Shown: in pieces, positions 10,706 through 20,847 of the stretch
Layout of the letters: each line of letters starts with the position of its first letter
Numbering within the stretch: position 1 is the first letter of the stretch
Source: Dactylorhiza incarnata
Lineage: Eukaryota > Streptophyta > Magnoliopsida > Asparagales > Orchidaceae
Reading direction: 5' to 3'
DNA length: 64,000 nucleotides
Assembly: GCA_033032865.1 (NCBI GenBank)
Contig: JAWHQI010000068.1
Coordinates: 4,960,001 to 5,024,000 of the forward strand
Made by a program: the position numbers and the translations under genes
The notes under the pieces: generated by a model
Told to the model about the DNA's origin: nothing
What the model saw: only the letters and a program-made list of their open reading frames with translations
Database searches by the model: none

Positions 10706-12268
10706 CAATAACCATCTAGCTTAAAGACGGGAAAAAGAAAGCGCTCTTGGGAGGCACCTCTTGCTTATCTTTATTTTTCTTGCAATTTACTTTTTATGCA
10801 TTTTATTTACTTTTTCCTCCTACTTGGCTTATAAACATTGGGGACAACGTTTATTTTTAAGTATGGGGCGTATTCTCTTATTTTCAGTTTTTATTAAAAA
10901 TCCCAAAAAAAATTAGAAAATGTTTTTCAAAATTATAAAAAAACGATTTTCAATTTTGTTATAAAAAAATTTACAAAATTCAAAAAAAATGTTTTCATTA
11001 AAATTTTTATGTTTTTGTGTGTTATTTTCTTTTTATGCAAATTAAAAATTCCAAAAAAAAATTAAAACAATAAAAATTTAATTTCTTGCGAAAGGGCCGT
11101 GTGGGTTTTCATCCCACAAAACCGCCTAGTACCTTGCGAGCCCGTCATTGGGTACCCCTTGGGAAGTCCAAGAATATTAAAAAAAACAATTTGTTTTATT
11201 ATATATACAAAAATCCAAGAAAATCTAATAATATAAATTTTGTATTATTAAATTTCTCCAAACTTCATTTATGCAAAAATTAATTTTAATTATGAGTTGT
11301 CTTTATAGGCTTTTTAAGAAGTTTTCTTTTTATGAATTTTTAAATCTTATATTTCTCTTCAAAATATGTTAGATTTAATTTTTAGATGAATTTGATTTAA
11401 TGAATTTTTCATTATTTTGATTTGTTTAGAATATTTCTTAGTTTTACTTTATCTTCGTAAAATATCATAATTCAATTTTGTAGTAATTGTGTTAAATATC
11501 TCTAGATTTTACTTATATTAACTTGAACTTATGGTCTCTTTTAGATTACTCAAATTATTTTCTATGCTCTTAAAATTTATCTTTGGAATTTGTTTAGCCT
11601 TTAAACCCTAGCCCTTCCCCTACCTTTTTGTTTAACCCTTTTGTTTGCATAAAAAAAATATTTGAAAAGATCATATGTCATGGAATGAGAGGATAAAATT
11701 CATCATTCCTAAACATATGCACCCAAATTAGTAAAAGATTATATGGCATGGAGTTGAGAGGATAAAATTCATCACTCCTAAACATATACATTTGGGATAT
11801 AAAAAGAAGAAGAAATTTAAAAAAAAGTTGGAAATGAGAGGATAAAATTCATCATTTCCTATTTGCAAAGTAACTTCTTCAATGCCAATTTTACCCCCAT
11901 TTAGCCAAGTTCACTTGTTTATCCAAGATTTTATTGAGAGAGCATTGTTAATATTTTGTAGTTTTCTAAAAGTTTCTCATGATTGTAAAGTTTCTATAAT
12001 TTTAATCTTGGTTATTTTACTTAATTCAATGCAATTTTGTTTATGAAGATTTAGTTAGAGAATTTCAAAACTAAAATTTATTCTACTCATTTCAATTTAT
12101 GAATTATTAATTATTTCTTATAAATCTGAATTTTAACTTCTTAACCTATTTTGATATGAGTTTTATAAGATTTGGAGTTAATAATTAGAAGTAAATCCTT
12201 TTGGGAATGTCCTATAAATTCTTCTCATACTTATAAATTAGTTTTTGCTCTGGAATACCAAAAGCTTA
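10706..12268 (+). other. AT-rich post-pol untranslated region of the Tat-like element
   Basis: No credible gene lies here. The stretch contains long oligo-A/oligo-T blocks (10880-11060), an island near 11090-11170 that is less AT-rich, and three hairpin repeats at 11672-11859. Such long untranslated regions before the 3' LTR are usual in Tat/Athila elements. Confidence 0.6.
11672..11859 (+). repeat. Three hairpin repeats with covarying stems
   Basis: Three copies share the loop GAGGATAAAATTCA. Inner stems are GGAATGA/TCATTCC (11682-11709), GGAGTTGA/TCACTCC with one bulged T (11750-11778) and GGAAATGA/TCATTTCC (11830-11859). Copies 1 and 2 also have an outer stem, CATATG/CATATG and TATATG/CATATA. 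Several differences between copies change both sides of the stem and keep pairing, which suggests a functional RNA structure. Confidence 0.75.
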
Positions 12269-12282
12269 AGTATGGGGGTATT
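12269..12282 (+). promoter_or_regulatory. Polypurine tract of the Tat-like element
   Basis: AGTATGGGGGTATT lies directly before the LTR start TGATAG at 12283. Confidence 0.7.
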
Positions 12283-13850
12283 TGATAGTGCATTAGTTAT
12301 AGTTATTTTTATATAGTATTTTAGTAGTAATTAATTATTTTTTTATATAATTTTAGTTAATATTTATCTAATTTACTTTATTTTGTGTTTTCAGGTAATC
12401 TGGGGCTGCTAATAGCAAATTCAAGCCCACATCCGTGTTCAGGGGAAATTCCAGAGCAATTCTGAAAAAATCGTCAGTACATGCCCAGGTCACGGGCGTG
12501 ACCTGGGGGCGTGACCATGGTCACGGTCGTGCTCCACTTTCAGCTCCCAGAAATTGCTGCCACGTCGGATTAAAGTTACACGCCCCAGGTCACGGGCGTG
12601 ACCGTGGGGCATGACCTTCAGGTCACGGGCGTGACTCGCCCGATAAGCATTCAATTCAAGCAGTTTCCATCATCGAGCCATTCCAGCTTACACGCCCTTG
12701 GTCACGGGCGTGACCAAGGGGCGTGACCTCTCCTACAACTGCCAAATTAACTCCAGATCCCGCCGTTTCCTAACTCGGTCTAGACACGCCCTGGGTCACG
12801 GGCTTGACCTAGGGGCGTGACCCGCCTATTGATGAAATTTGGTGGTTTTCTCCCAACGTTCCCGGGCTTTCACGACGCCGGTTCCGTGCCTTACACGCCC
12901 TAGGTCACAGGCGTGACCTAGGGGCGTGACTTCCAAAACTTTTGCCTATAAATTCTTGCTACTGCCTTGAAGCCAGGGATCCGATCCTAGCTTAGATTGG
13001 GTCATTTTTATATTAGTTTTTCAGCATTTTCTTATGTATTTTCTTTATGCAGATTTACTTTATGTCTTATAAATTTCAATTCATAATTTAGATTTCTAAT
13101 TCCTGCAATTGTAATTCCCTTTACTTAGTTATAAATTGTCTTTTTTTCAATTATGTTTAGCAAAATTTATAGCATTTGATCGGATGAATTCTTAAGCTTT
13201 TCTTATTTTGTAATCTCTCATTTTCGTAGCTTTAGTTTAAGAATTATTACGATCCACTTTTGATTTTTCTCGATTGATCTCATATTGCCGGTATATGAAC
13301 ATCAATTCTTGATCCATTTTCTAGTGATCGAGAGATCCATGAATTTGTGCAGAACATTCATTAGTGGAAAGAGTTGCATGCATTCCTCGAGAGAGGGTGA
13401 CACAAATCTTTCGGATTGGAGTCAAAACCAATAGTGGGGCTCACCGCATAAAGCAAGCTTAGGGGTTTCGACTGGCTGAGGGGTCTTAATCGATCAACCT
13501 AAGGTTAGGTGGTAGTTCTCTCGAGAGAGGCTCTACCATATTTTGGGAACCTCTACGGTCGAATTATTCTATCGCTTTTGGTTATGAATTTAGATTTTAC
13601 AAATTATTTAACTCAAGAAGGATTTCCGATCAAATGCTTTTTTCTTCCTTTTCTCTTTTATTATTCAAAAAATCTCCTTAAATCTAGATAAAATAATATT
13701 AATTTGCGTGAGTAGAAGTAATCAACAAACTCGTGGAATACGACACTTGATATTTATTTTTAAATATCCTATGCTATGAACGATATGTGTTCTTTCCTAT
13801 AGTTCGTAGAATTTGGAGAAAATTATTTATATCCTAAATTTATCCTATCA
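12283..13850 (+). repeat. 3' LTR of the Tat-like element
   Basis: The 1568-bp LTR starts TGATAG and ends CTATCA, a 6-bp terminal inverted repeat. It carries the palindrome cluster at 12484-12930 and a block with CTCGAGAGAGG copies (13390-13530). That block matches, in reverse orientation, 62540-62720 near the right end of the window, so both belong to one family. Confidence 0.85.
12484..12930. repeat. GGTCACGGGCGTGACC palindrome cluster with covarying arms
   Basis: Five main copies of GGTCACG-GG-CGTGACC or a close variant, each often followed by GGGGCGTGAC. The outer arms differ but pair: CCCAGG/CCTGGG at 12484-12507, CCTTGG/CCAAGG near 12694-12717, CCTAGG/CCTAGG near 12899-12922. Others lie near 12583 and 12788. 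Related copies occur in the LTR at the right end of the window (63597-63835). Confidence 0.85.
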
Positions 13851-14100
13851 AACAGCCCAGAAATCTCCTAAGAGAATGGGGCAACTTCGGACGCACTGGT
13901 TCGAGGATACCAAATCACCAGAAGGGAACTTAACGAGGAACGAATCGTTGCCCAGCTCAGGGGTCAAACAGTGATGCTCTACGAAAGCCTTCGCTACGAA
14001 CGAATGGGTAGCACCCGAATCGAACAGAACACGTGCCCAACGATTCTTTACCTTAAATCTTCCTATAAGTGCGAAAGAGAAACTAGTCTAATATAGCGAA
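13851..14100 (-). pseudogene. Gypsy-1 protease fragment
   Basis: The minus strand reads VKNRWARVLFDSGATHSFVAKAF, a retroviral-type aspartic protease with the D-S-G-A active-site motif and the THSF continuation typical of plant Gypsy elements. The frame is open from about 14075 to 13851, about 75 residues, then is cut by the end of the Tat-like LTR. A small frame break with several stops separates it from the gag end at 14134. It is a fragment and cannot act alone. Confidence 0.8.
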
Positions 14101-14133
14101 AAAGGAATCAAAACTTAACAATTGGCTTAAGAT

Positions 14134-15365
14134 CTAACCTGCGATCACTTGGGTCAAAGACTGCGCTTGCTCCTGTGTTAACACATTCAACTTTCCTCTT
14201 CCTTTAACCTGATGCTGCGGCGACGGCAAGGCTCGAAGCGGAACTAGCTGCAATGGGGCTTGAACTCGCGGGCATTGAAACTTCATGTGCCCTTTCTGTC
14301 CGCACTGGAAGCAGACTTTCTCCTTGGTCCAACACTCGGTCACATCATACCCCTTCTGCTTGCACAACTGGCAGAGCACCTCACCCTTCGGAGCACCCTG
14401 GATTTCCAGCACTCGCTGCTGCTTCTGAACTCCTTTCCTCTTGAAACACCTTTCAAACGGATGGCCAGAGCGGCCACAGAAACTGCAGACCTCACCACCT
14501 TCTTTCTTCAAGACCGAGGCAGGCGCACCAGAATTTCCTTCTTCTCCAGCCTTTCTATTTCCCTTCTTCATCATTGATCCTCGGTTCTTGGCATTATCAA
14601 TTGCCTCAACCTTCAGCGCTGCCTCAACTACCTCAGCGTACTTCTCCGACCTGTATGGACTAGCCAACTGCTGGATGTCACTGCGGAGACCACCCAGAAA
14701 TCTCTTCACCCTTCCTTCATCCGAGGCTACCAGGGCCGGAGCAAACCAGCTCAACTTGCAAAATTCAATCTCATACTCGCTCACCGAGAGCTGCCTCTGC
14801 TTCAGATGCAGGAAATCATTCATCAACCGGTCTTGCTCTACCGACGGCAGAAACTTTCTTAACAACATTCCCTTGAAGGTTTCCCACGAACATCCTTCGG
14901 AAAGGTCTTCCTTCTCCATCAACCACCAACTCTTTGCGAGACCCTTAAGCTGGTACGCGGCAACCATCACCTTCTAATCCGCGGTGATTCCTGAATATGA
15001 GAACATCTTTTCGATGGCTATAAGATAATCGTCCAAGGACATGAAATCAGCTCGTCCGTCGTACGATGGAGGACCCAACCTTTGAAAGTGCGAAATGAAA
15101 TTCATTTCCGGAGGTATCACTACTGGGGTACCAAGGGAGCAAGAGGAGTAGGTACTGTCTGTCTTACTATGGGGACCTACGCTACGGGTGGCTGCCTAGC
15201 ACCGTCAGACAACAACGCCTCAACTTGCGACTGCATCGCAACCATCTGCCTAGTCAGAGCCTCATTGTTCTGGCGCAGACTCTCGATCAAATCTTCACTT
15301 TGCGCTCTGGATGACTCGCCCTCCGACTGAGGAGTCGACCTAGTCATGACTCGCTTGCGCACCAT
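14134..15365 (-). pseudogene. Gypsy-1 gag with three zinc-knuckle-like motifs
   Basis: The N-terminal piece (15365-15177) starts MVRKRVMTRST and carries a coiled-coil-like stretch. A decayed segment with stops follows (15176-14971), recognisable as a SYDGRADF...LDDYLMAIEKMFSYSGI type capsid start. From 14970 the frame is open for 278 residues: the retrotransposon gag core (AAYQLKGLAKSWW...FLPSVEQDRLMNDFLHLKQ...SVSEYEIEF) is followed by CSFCGRSGHPFERC, CQLCKQKGYDVTEC and CFQCGQKGHMKFQC. The first and third are perfect C-x2-C-x4-H-x4-C knuckles; the middle one has Tyr in place of His. Gag packages the element RNA in cytoplasmic particles. Stops make this copy a pseudogene. Confidence 0.85.
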
Positions 15366-16030
15366 CTCTGCTAATACGCATAAACCTATAATTAAAAGCT
15401 TAACCTTACGCTAGAACTACACTGCTTGGTTCAGAACATACATGTACAGATACTTGCCATTGCTACCACCTTGCTCTGGGATTTTCATGATGCTATGCTA
15501 AATTTGGGGATGATACTATATCACCCCTCTTGACTCATGTGCAAGGGTCATGAATGCATGAATTTTTCTGTTCATTTTGAAATCATGGGTGTATGTGTGT
15601 CATCATATAAGTCTTTAGCTTTGCACGGGTGCTTATGCAATGCTATGTAATGTATGTTGTGTTATGAATTCTAATAAAGGCCTTAATGCATGTTATGAGC
15701 GGCGTACACATGAAATATTATGCATCCCATACTACATAATATCGCATGTAACAAAAGAAAAACGTGTTAATGGGCATCCATGTGATGATGGTTATGCATC
15801 ACATACTACATAACCGTCACATGTTGCCTCCTATGGTGGATCCATATACAGACACATATTATGCATCCCATACTACATAATATGCCTCGTATACTTCTTA
15901 TCATGCTATGAGTGTAGTGTTCATGCTTCGGCCAAGATGTACTGATGACACATCGGTGTGTGTATGCAATGAAACCAGAACGACTATACTATATCAGATT
16001 TGTTGCCTGACCAACTTGTCGAACAGCCTA

Positions 16031-16042
16031 CCTCTGATACCA
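16031..16042 (-). promoter_or_regulatory. Primer binding site of Gypsy-1
   Basis: The minus strand reads TGGTATCAGAGG two bases inside the LTR end at 16045, complementary to the initiator-Met tRNA 3' end. Confidence 0.85.
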
Positions 16043-17369
16043 ACTGTCACAACCCGCATTTTCTCCGAATTTAAGAATATCAGATTAAGAGAAAATACGC
16101 GTCATGATGCCACGTCATGCAGGAGACAACTGCAGATGCTCAGGTGGGAACCTAGTATTTAATTAATCAAAACATGTTTACATGATAGATCATCATATGA
16201 AATCATTTATTAGGTTTTGGGGTAAGAACTGTGTCTCTCAGTTCGTGGATCAACTAGTCCACCGAGAAAATATATGTAATTGCAGCGAAAAATACTTGAT
16301 TTAGTTCACTTAAGTTCCTACATGCACGTGATGACAGGACATAAAGTAAATGATATGCACATATCTAGGCATAGTATATGTATAGAAAAATATCTTTAGG
16401 TGACTTTAAAGATAAGGATTTCAGTTAGAAGGTATGCAATGAGGATGAAAGAAAAGCCATTTTTATAACTATAATGCACCTAGACAGAAATCATCCCCAG
16501 AGAGCAAGATACACAAGATCTAAAGAGTAGTTGCATTTAACTGGCAAGTAAACTATAAAGTATCAAAAGGGCACAACGTGCGTCAACAACCTGACACTAA
16601 CCCGTTGGCTCCAAACTAGCATGTATGAACACAAGAGGAAAACTAACAACAACTACCTCGCAGCAGCAGGGTAAAAAAGCAACTAAAACTCCCGAAGACT
16701 CCGGGCTACACCACTAGCAGCTAAGGCTCTAAACCTGAGGCATTCAATAAAACAAATAACGCCTCAGCAAGGAATTACAAGTGGCAGAAAAATAAGAAGT
16801 AAAGTAAATAAGGCATAGGGGTACCAACCCAAGCCAGATTTACCGAAAGAGAAGCTCCAAACAAAAAACTAAACAAAGCACAAAGTGCACCAAATATCGC
16901 ATAGAGGAATAAGTAAAGTTCATTTATCTTGTTAAATCATTTAAAGAGACTGATCAGCTCAAATTAAACGGGAGCGGTTACTTACCTCTGCCACCCAAAG
17001 CCCAAAACCGGGTGGGGGTTTCTATCCCCAAACACAGCCCACGGGACCACAGGCCGAGCCTGCGGTTCACCACTAAAATGGCCATCGTGCAAGGCTATAA
17101 CAATTCCCCACTGCCCCCCCCCCCCCCAAACACGACCCACTGTGCAAGGACAAAGGCAATGGTTTACATTAATTAAATTTTTATTAAAGTACGGAACAAA
17201 GCCCGAGAAGCAATCACCAGGACACCCCAAAGATAGGGTCAATATGAAGCAAACACCACTCAAGATGATTCATAAGACTCCGGGGTCCGCACACAATTGC
17301 ATAGGCATAAGGAAACAAGCACAAGTGAATTAAAGTACCGAAAATGACAAAAGCAAGGGTAGCAACCAG

Positions 17370-17680
17370 GGCATTTCTCGAGAAATTAGAAGAGCAGTGA
17401 AGGCATTTCTCAAGAGCTAGAGGATAGACCTGGGCATTGCTCGAGAATCAAAGGGGGAGAGCTGGGGTGTTCTAGAGAAGATGCAGGTTCAAGCCAAGTA
17501 CTTCTCGAGAACAGGAAGGAGATGAGATTGGGATTTCTCGATAAATCCAGGACATAGATCAAGAAGTTCCCGAGAAATCAAAGGCTGAGATCATACACTT
17601 CTCGAGAAATCAAGGGCTAAGATCAAAAGGTTCTTGAGAAATCAAAGGGATATACTAGCATTCCTCGAGGAACTCAACAA
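17370..17680. repeat. TTCTCGAGAAAT palindrome cluster in the Gypsy-1 LTR
   Basis: About ten copies of TTCTCGAGAA or variants (TTCTCAAGAG, TTCCCGAGAA, TTCTTGAGAA, TTCCTCGAGGAA) occur in about 300 bp, each followed by a purine-rich spacer of about 15-30 bp such as ATCAAAGGC. The core is a perfect palindrome on CTCGAG. Confidence 0.85.
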
Positions 17681-18224
17681 ACAGCAGGAAAAATATTCCA
17701 GGCCAACACAGTTTCTCCATGGAAAACTTCAGATACATAGGGGAGAATCAAGACAGAAGGGGGAGTTGTTGACTATCAAGCAAACACTCAAAATACATGC
17801 CAAAAGCACACCAAGAACCCATAAACAAGGAAAAACAGTGCTTCAAGAAATAAGAAACAAGGAGGAGAAAACCACTTTCCTTAAACATTGCAAAACTCGA
17901 AACTCTACGCTCCAAAAGCTAAGGATCCGGCCAAGAACAAGAGATAGCATTGTGTCACTACCATAACTCCAAAAATTCCACAAAATGGGAAACACTTACC
18001 ACTAGAACGAAGATCTCGCCGAGAGCATTCCAAATCTATACTCCAAACGCGATTCTGACCACTACGGCCTTCGAATTGCCGACCGGAAGCTCCGCGGCAC
18101 TCCGCTCTCGCCTCTCTCACTCGGCGGCTGGTTTGGTTAGACAAAGGAAGAAGATGAAAAGATAAAACCTAAGATTTTCGTATAAATACTAAGCCTCCAG
18201 GAGTTTGGCGAACTCAGCCATGAA

Positions 18225-18525
18225 TTCATTGAATGCAACTTCAGCGAGTTCGTCGAACGCAGCTCGCCACCCGTTCGTCGAACACAGCTCGCCACCCATT
18301 CGTCGAATGTAGCTCCTCCACCGTTCGTCGAACGCAGCCCCTCTGCCGTTAGTCGAACGCAGAGCCGCTGCCGTTCGTCGAACGGAGAGCCACTGTCGTT
18401 CGTCGAACGCAGCTCCTCTACCGTTCGTCGAACGCAGCCCCTCTGTTGTTTGTCGAACGCATCCCCTCTGCCGTTCGTCAAACGCAGCCCCTCTGCCGTT
18501 CGTCAAACGCAGAGCCAGGGAATTA
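18225..18525. repeat. Tandem TTCGTCGAACGCAGC array in the Gypsy-1 LTR
   Basis: About eleven units of roughly 24-30 bp, each with CCGTTCGTCGAACGCAGC or a close variant, separated by CCCCTCTG- or GCCACTG-type spacers. The motif and its tail match the cluster in the Copia-0 LTR (3803-3920). Confidence 0.9.
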
Positions 18526-18717
18526 TGATGAATGCAATGATTACATAAATAATTTCCATAACTCGAAACGACGCGAAATCTCACACGCTCGATCCAAATT
18601 ACACACTTAACTAGGTTACGGCCCAAAACTAAACCTGACGAGCTGATGTGACACCCAAACGCCAAAATTACGTCACAGCGGCCACGTAAATAATTAACAA
18701 AAATCAGGGAATTTACA

Positions 18718-19396
18718 TATGGTCCTATGAAGAAGACTTGGATATTTACACAAGTCTAAGGTGGATCGTCGTATCGATAAGTCTTATCGCCGAAATGTTG
18801 ACAACATCATCGAAACATTAAATATGTCATTGAGACAGGTCGATACAATTCAAATCGCGTTATCTACATTTAATGTCACCGCCTAATGGTCCAATCAGCG
18901 CATGTTGTTAAGGAATGGGCCACTGCCACTTAAGGTAAATTCTAGGAGACCGTTACCCGGCTCCTTAGAGGTATAAATAGGATAAGTGTCTGCCCTAATA
19001 AATTACAGAGAATACACGCAAGAATTTTGATAGAATAGTAAGGCGGCTGCGAAAAAGAAGGAACAAAACCGTGAAAACAAAAACATACTCATCAAGGTTT
19101 CTCTAAGTCTCAGTTGATCAAGATCGACTGATAAGAAGTGTTCCAAGTAGAAGAAAGGATTGAAGAATAATCTATGATGTTCAAGAAAAGATCTAAAGCG
19201 CTCTCTTCACATCCAAGAAGCCAATCTTCACCCGGCAAAAGTCTCAGTCAAGCAAGATCGACTGATAAGGAGTGTTTCACACTGAAGAAGAGATTGAAGA
19301 AAGATTTGTGTTGTCCAAGATAACATCAAAGACATCTTCTTCAAGTCCTAAAAGCCAATCATCAATCGGCTAGAGAAGTTCTTTCCCAAACCTCTT
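18718..19396 (+). repeat. Left part of a Copia LTR split by Copia-1
   Basis: Non-coding sequence that continues at 29409 once Copia-1 and one copy of its CTCTT target duplication are removed. It has TATAAATA at 18972-18979, at the right distance before the transcript leader for an LTR promoter, and two copies of a TCTCAGT(T/C)-(GA/AA)-GATCGACTGATAAG block near 19108 and 19242. The left end is not clear because the Gypsy-1 LTR abuts it. No gene is present. Confidence 0.55.
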
Positions 19397-20709
19397 TGAA
19401 AGTGCATAGTTAACCTCACTAGAATTCTCTAGAGGGGGGGTGAATAGAGATTTAAAAATATTTTGTGCAAAGTTAATAAATATATATATATATATGTAAT
19501 ATTCACAGATTTAAGCTTCCCACACACCAACAAGAATTAAGCAAATAAAGAAAGAAATAGCAAAAAGAAAATCACAGCACAACACAAAGAAATATAGTGG
19601 TTCCCCAAACTTTGGGTAATCCACTCTTCTACCCCCTTGGTAGGAATTCACTATCTTGCATTGAGTCTTTTGTTAAGGAGACTCTTAGAACCAGCCTGAG
19701 TCTATTGATAAGGAGACTCTTAGAACCACTACAACTGAATTTTTTGAAGAGAGATTCTAAAAACTCTTTTACACAATTTGAAAATGGAATAAGACTAAAA
19801 AGAAGAAGTAGAAGAAAAACAATTGAAGTAAGAAAGAATCTTCTTCCTAGCAAGAAGATTAGAAGCACAAGTATAGTGAATGAAATCTCTCTTCTATAAT
19901 GAGAAAGAGATTGAAAGCCCTTTTCTCTTTTAGTGAGAGCTTTCAGCGGTATGGCTTCAGAAGGAGGAGAAGAAGAAGGCTTTTTCTTTGCTGCAACACT
20001 CTTTCACTTTTCTCAGCTTTCTCACTATTCACTTGGGAGCTTTTCCTCTTTTTCAAATGGATGGAGTGGATCGCTTCTTGTTTTCTTTGCCTACCTCCTT
20101 GTGTATTTATAGCTCTGTTTATTCAAAAATATTACTATAGGAGAATAATCAATTAGCAGACAGAGAAATAGCAAGAGAGAAAAGTTTCCATAATCATTAT
20201 ATTTGTAGAAGGAAAGAGATCATTCTATTTTCAAATAATGTCCATAATAATCTTAATCAAATTAGCCAAGAATCATTTAGAAGGAAAGATTCATTCAGAA
20301 CGGCTAGAAAAGAATAATATAATTCCATATAAAATTCAGATCTACAGAAAAGAAGGAAAGAGATCTGGCGTGTTTTTGAATCTGTCACAGAAATCGACGT
20401 GCGTCGATTATTATTCGACGTAAGCGTCGATTTCAGCCTGGCTAGACGTCGAGAAGAAAATATGGAAGGTGCGTCGACTGAGGTGCATCGACTTTACTGG
20501 GTGCGTCGACTAGAAATCAGAGTTACGTCGACTTTGGTTACGTCGAATTCTGTTTAGAGTTACTTTGACTCAGTATGAGAGATGTGTGGACTACACTTCG
20601 ACGTTGCGTCGATTACTATTCGAGGCATATTTTACTTAAACTAATTTTTCACTTTGAGAACTCATTTTCTACTCATTTCTAGGGGTTAAGATAAATCATT
20701 TTCCCAACA
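19397..20709 (-). repeat. 3' LTR of Copia-1
   Basis: Bounded by TGAAAGTGC and CCCAACA on the plus strand. It has a G7 run (19434-19440), an AT microsatellite, CTCCTTATCAA-type repeats (complementary orientation, 19670-19730) and GCGTCGA-N7-TCGACGC modules at 20401-20640. Confidence 0.95.
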
Positions 20710-20722
20710 ATCTCCCCCTATT
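20710..20722 (-). promoter_or_regulatory. Polypurine tract of Copia-1
   Basis: The minus strand reads AATAGGGGGAGAT directly before the 3' LTR. Confidence 0.9.
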
Positions 20723-20847
20723 TGTCTTAACCCTATTCAGAGAAAATTTTACCTTTTGTCTAAGGAATACCTTGATATATTAAAGAAGTTTGTCAAGCAT
20801 TCATCAGAAAAGAAAGACATCATATAAACAAGTATCTTTCACAAGGT

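Larger units (their letters stand above)
9856..13850 (+). mobile_element. Tat/Athila-like element, 5'-truncated and lacking pol
   Basis: On the plus strand there is a gag-like ORF, the landmarks GGGAGGCACCTC (10750) and ATTGGGGACAACG followed by AAGTATGGGG (10838-10868), a 1.4-kb AT-rich untranslated region, a polypurine tract and a 3' LTR (12283-13850). Tat/Athila elements carry the GGAGGCA...GGACAA...AAGT(A/T)TGGGG landmarks just after pol. The 5' LTR is missing. The right side abuts the Gypsy-1 protease at 13851 (possible target duplication AACAG, unverifiable here). Confidence 0.65.
13851..18717 (-). mobile_element. Gypsy-1: 5' half of a Ty3/Gypsy element
   Basis: In minus orientation there is a 5' LTR (16045-18717), a primer binding site, gag and the protease start; the rest is lost at 13851, where the Tat-like LTR begins. 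The LTR ends are homologous to those of Gypsy-2 (47313-50157): TGTCACAACCCGCATTTTCTCCG at one end and CAGGGAATTTACA versus CAGGGCGTTACA at the other. The two are thus separate copies of one family. Confidence 0.8.
16045..18717 (-). repeat. 5' LTR of Gypsy-1
   Basis: The 2673-bp LTR is bounded by TGTCACAACC at 16045 and ATTTACA at 18717. It contains a C14 run (17114-17127), a cluster of TTCTCGAGAAAT-type palindromes (17370-17680) and a tandem TTCGTCGAACGC array (18225-18525). The minus-strand open frames over the array are repeat translations and not genes. Confidence 0.8.

Noticed and set aside
14080..14134. Possible GT-AG intron between gag and protease of Gypsy-1
   Set aside because: Joining at the visible GT and AG creates a stop in the continuing frame, so the gap is better explained by decay.
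14253..14977. Plus-strand open frames over the Gypsy-1 gag
   Set aside because: They are shadows of the minus-strand gag frame, which has clear zinc knuckles and capsid motifs.
18137..18665. Two long minus-strand open frames rich in FDERQ and RSTNG repeats
   Set aside because: They are translations of the TTCGTCGAACGC tandem array inside the Gypsy-1 LTR, in two overlapping frames, so they are by-products of repeat length and not proteins.
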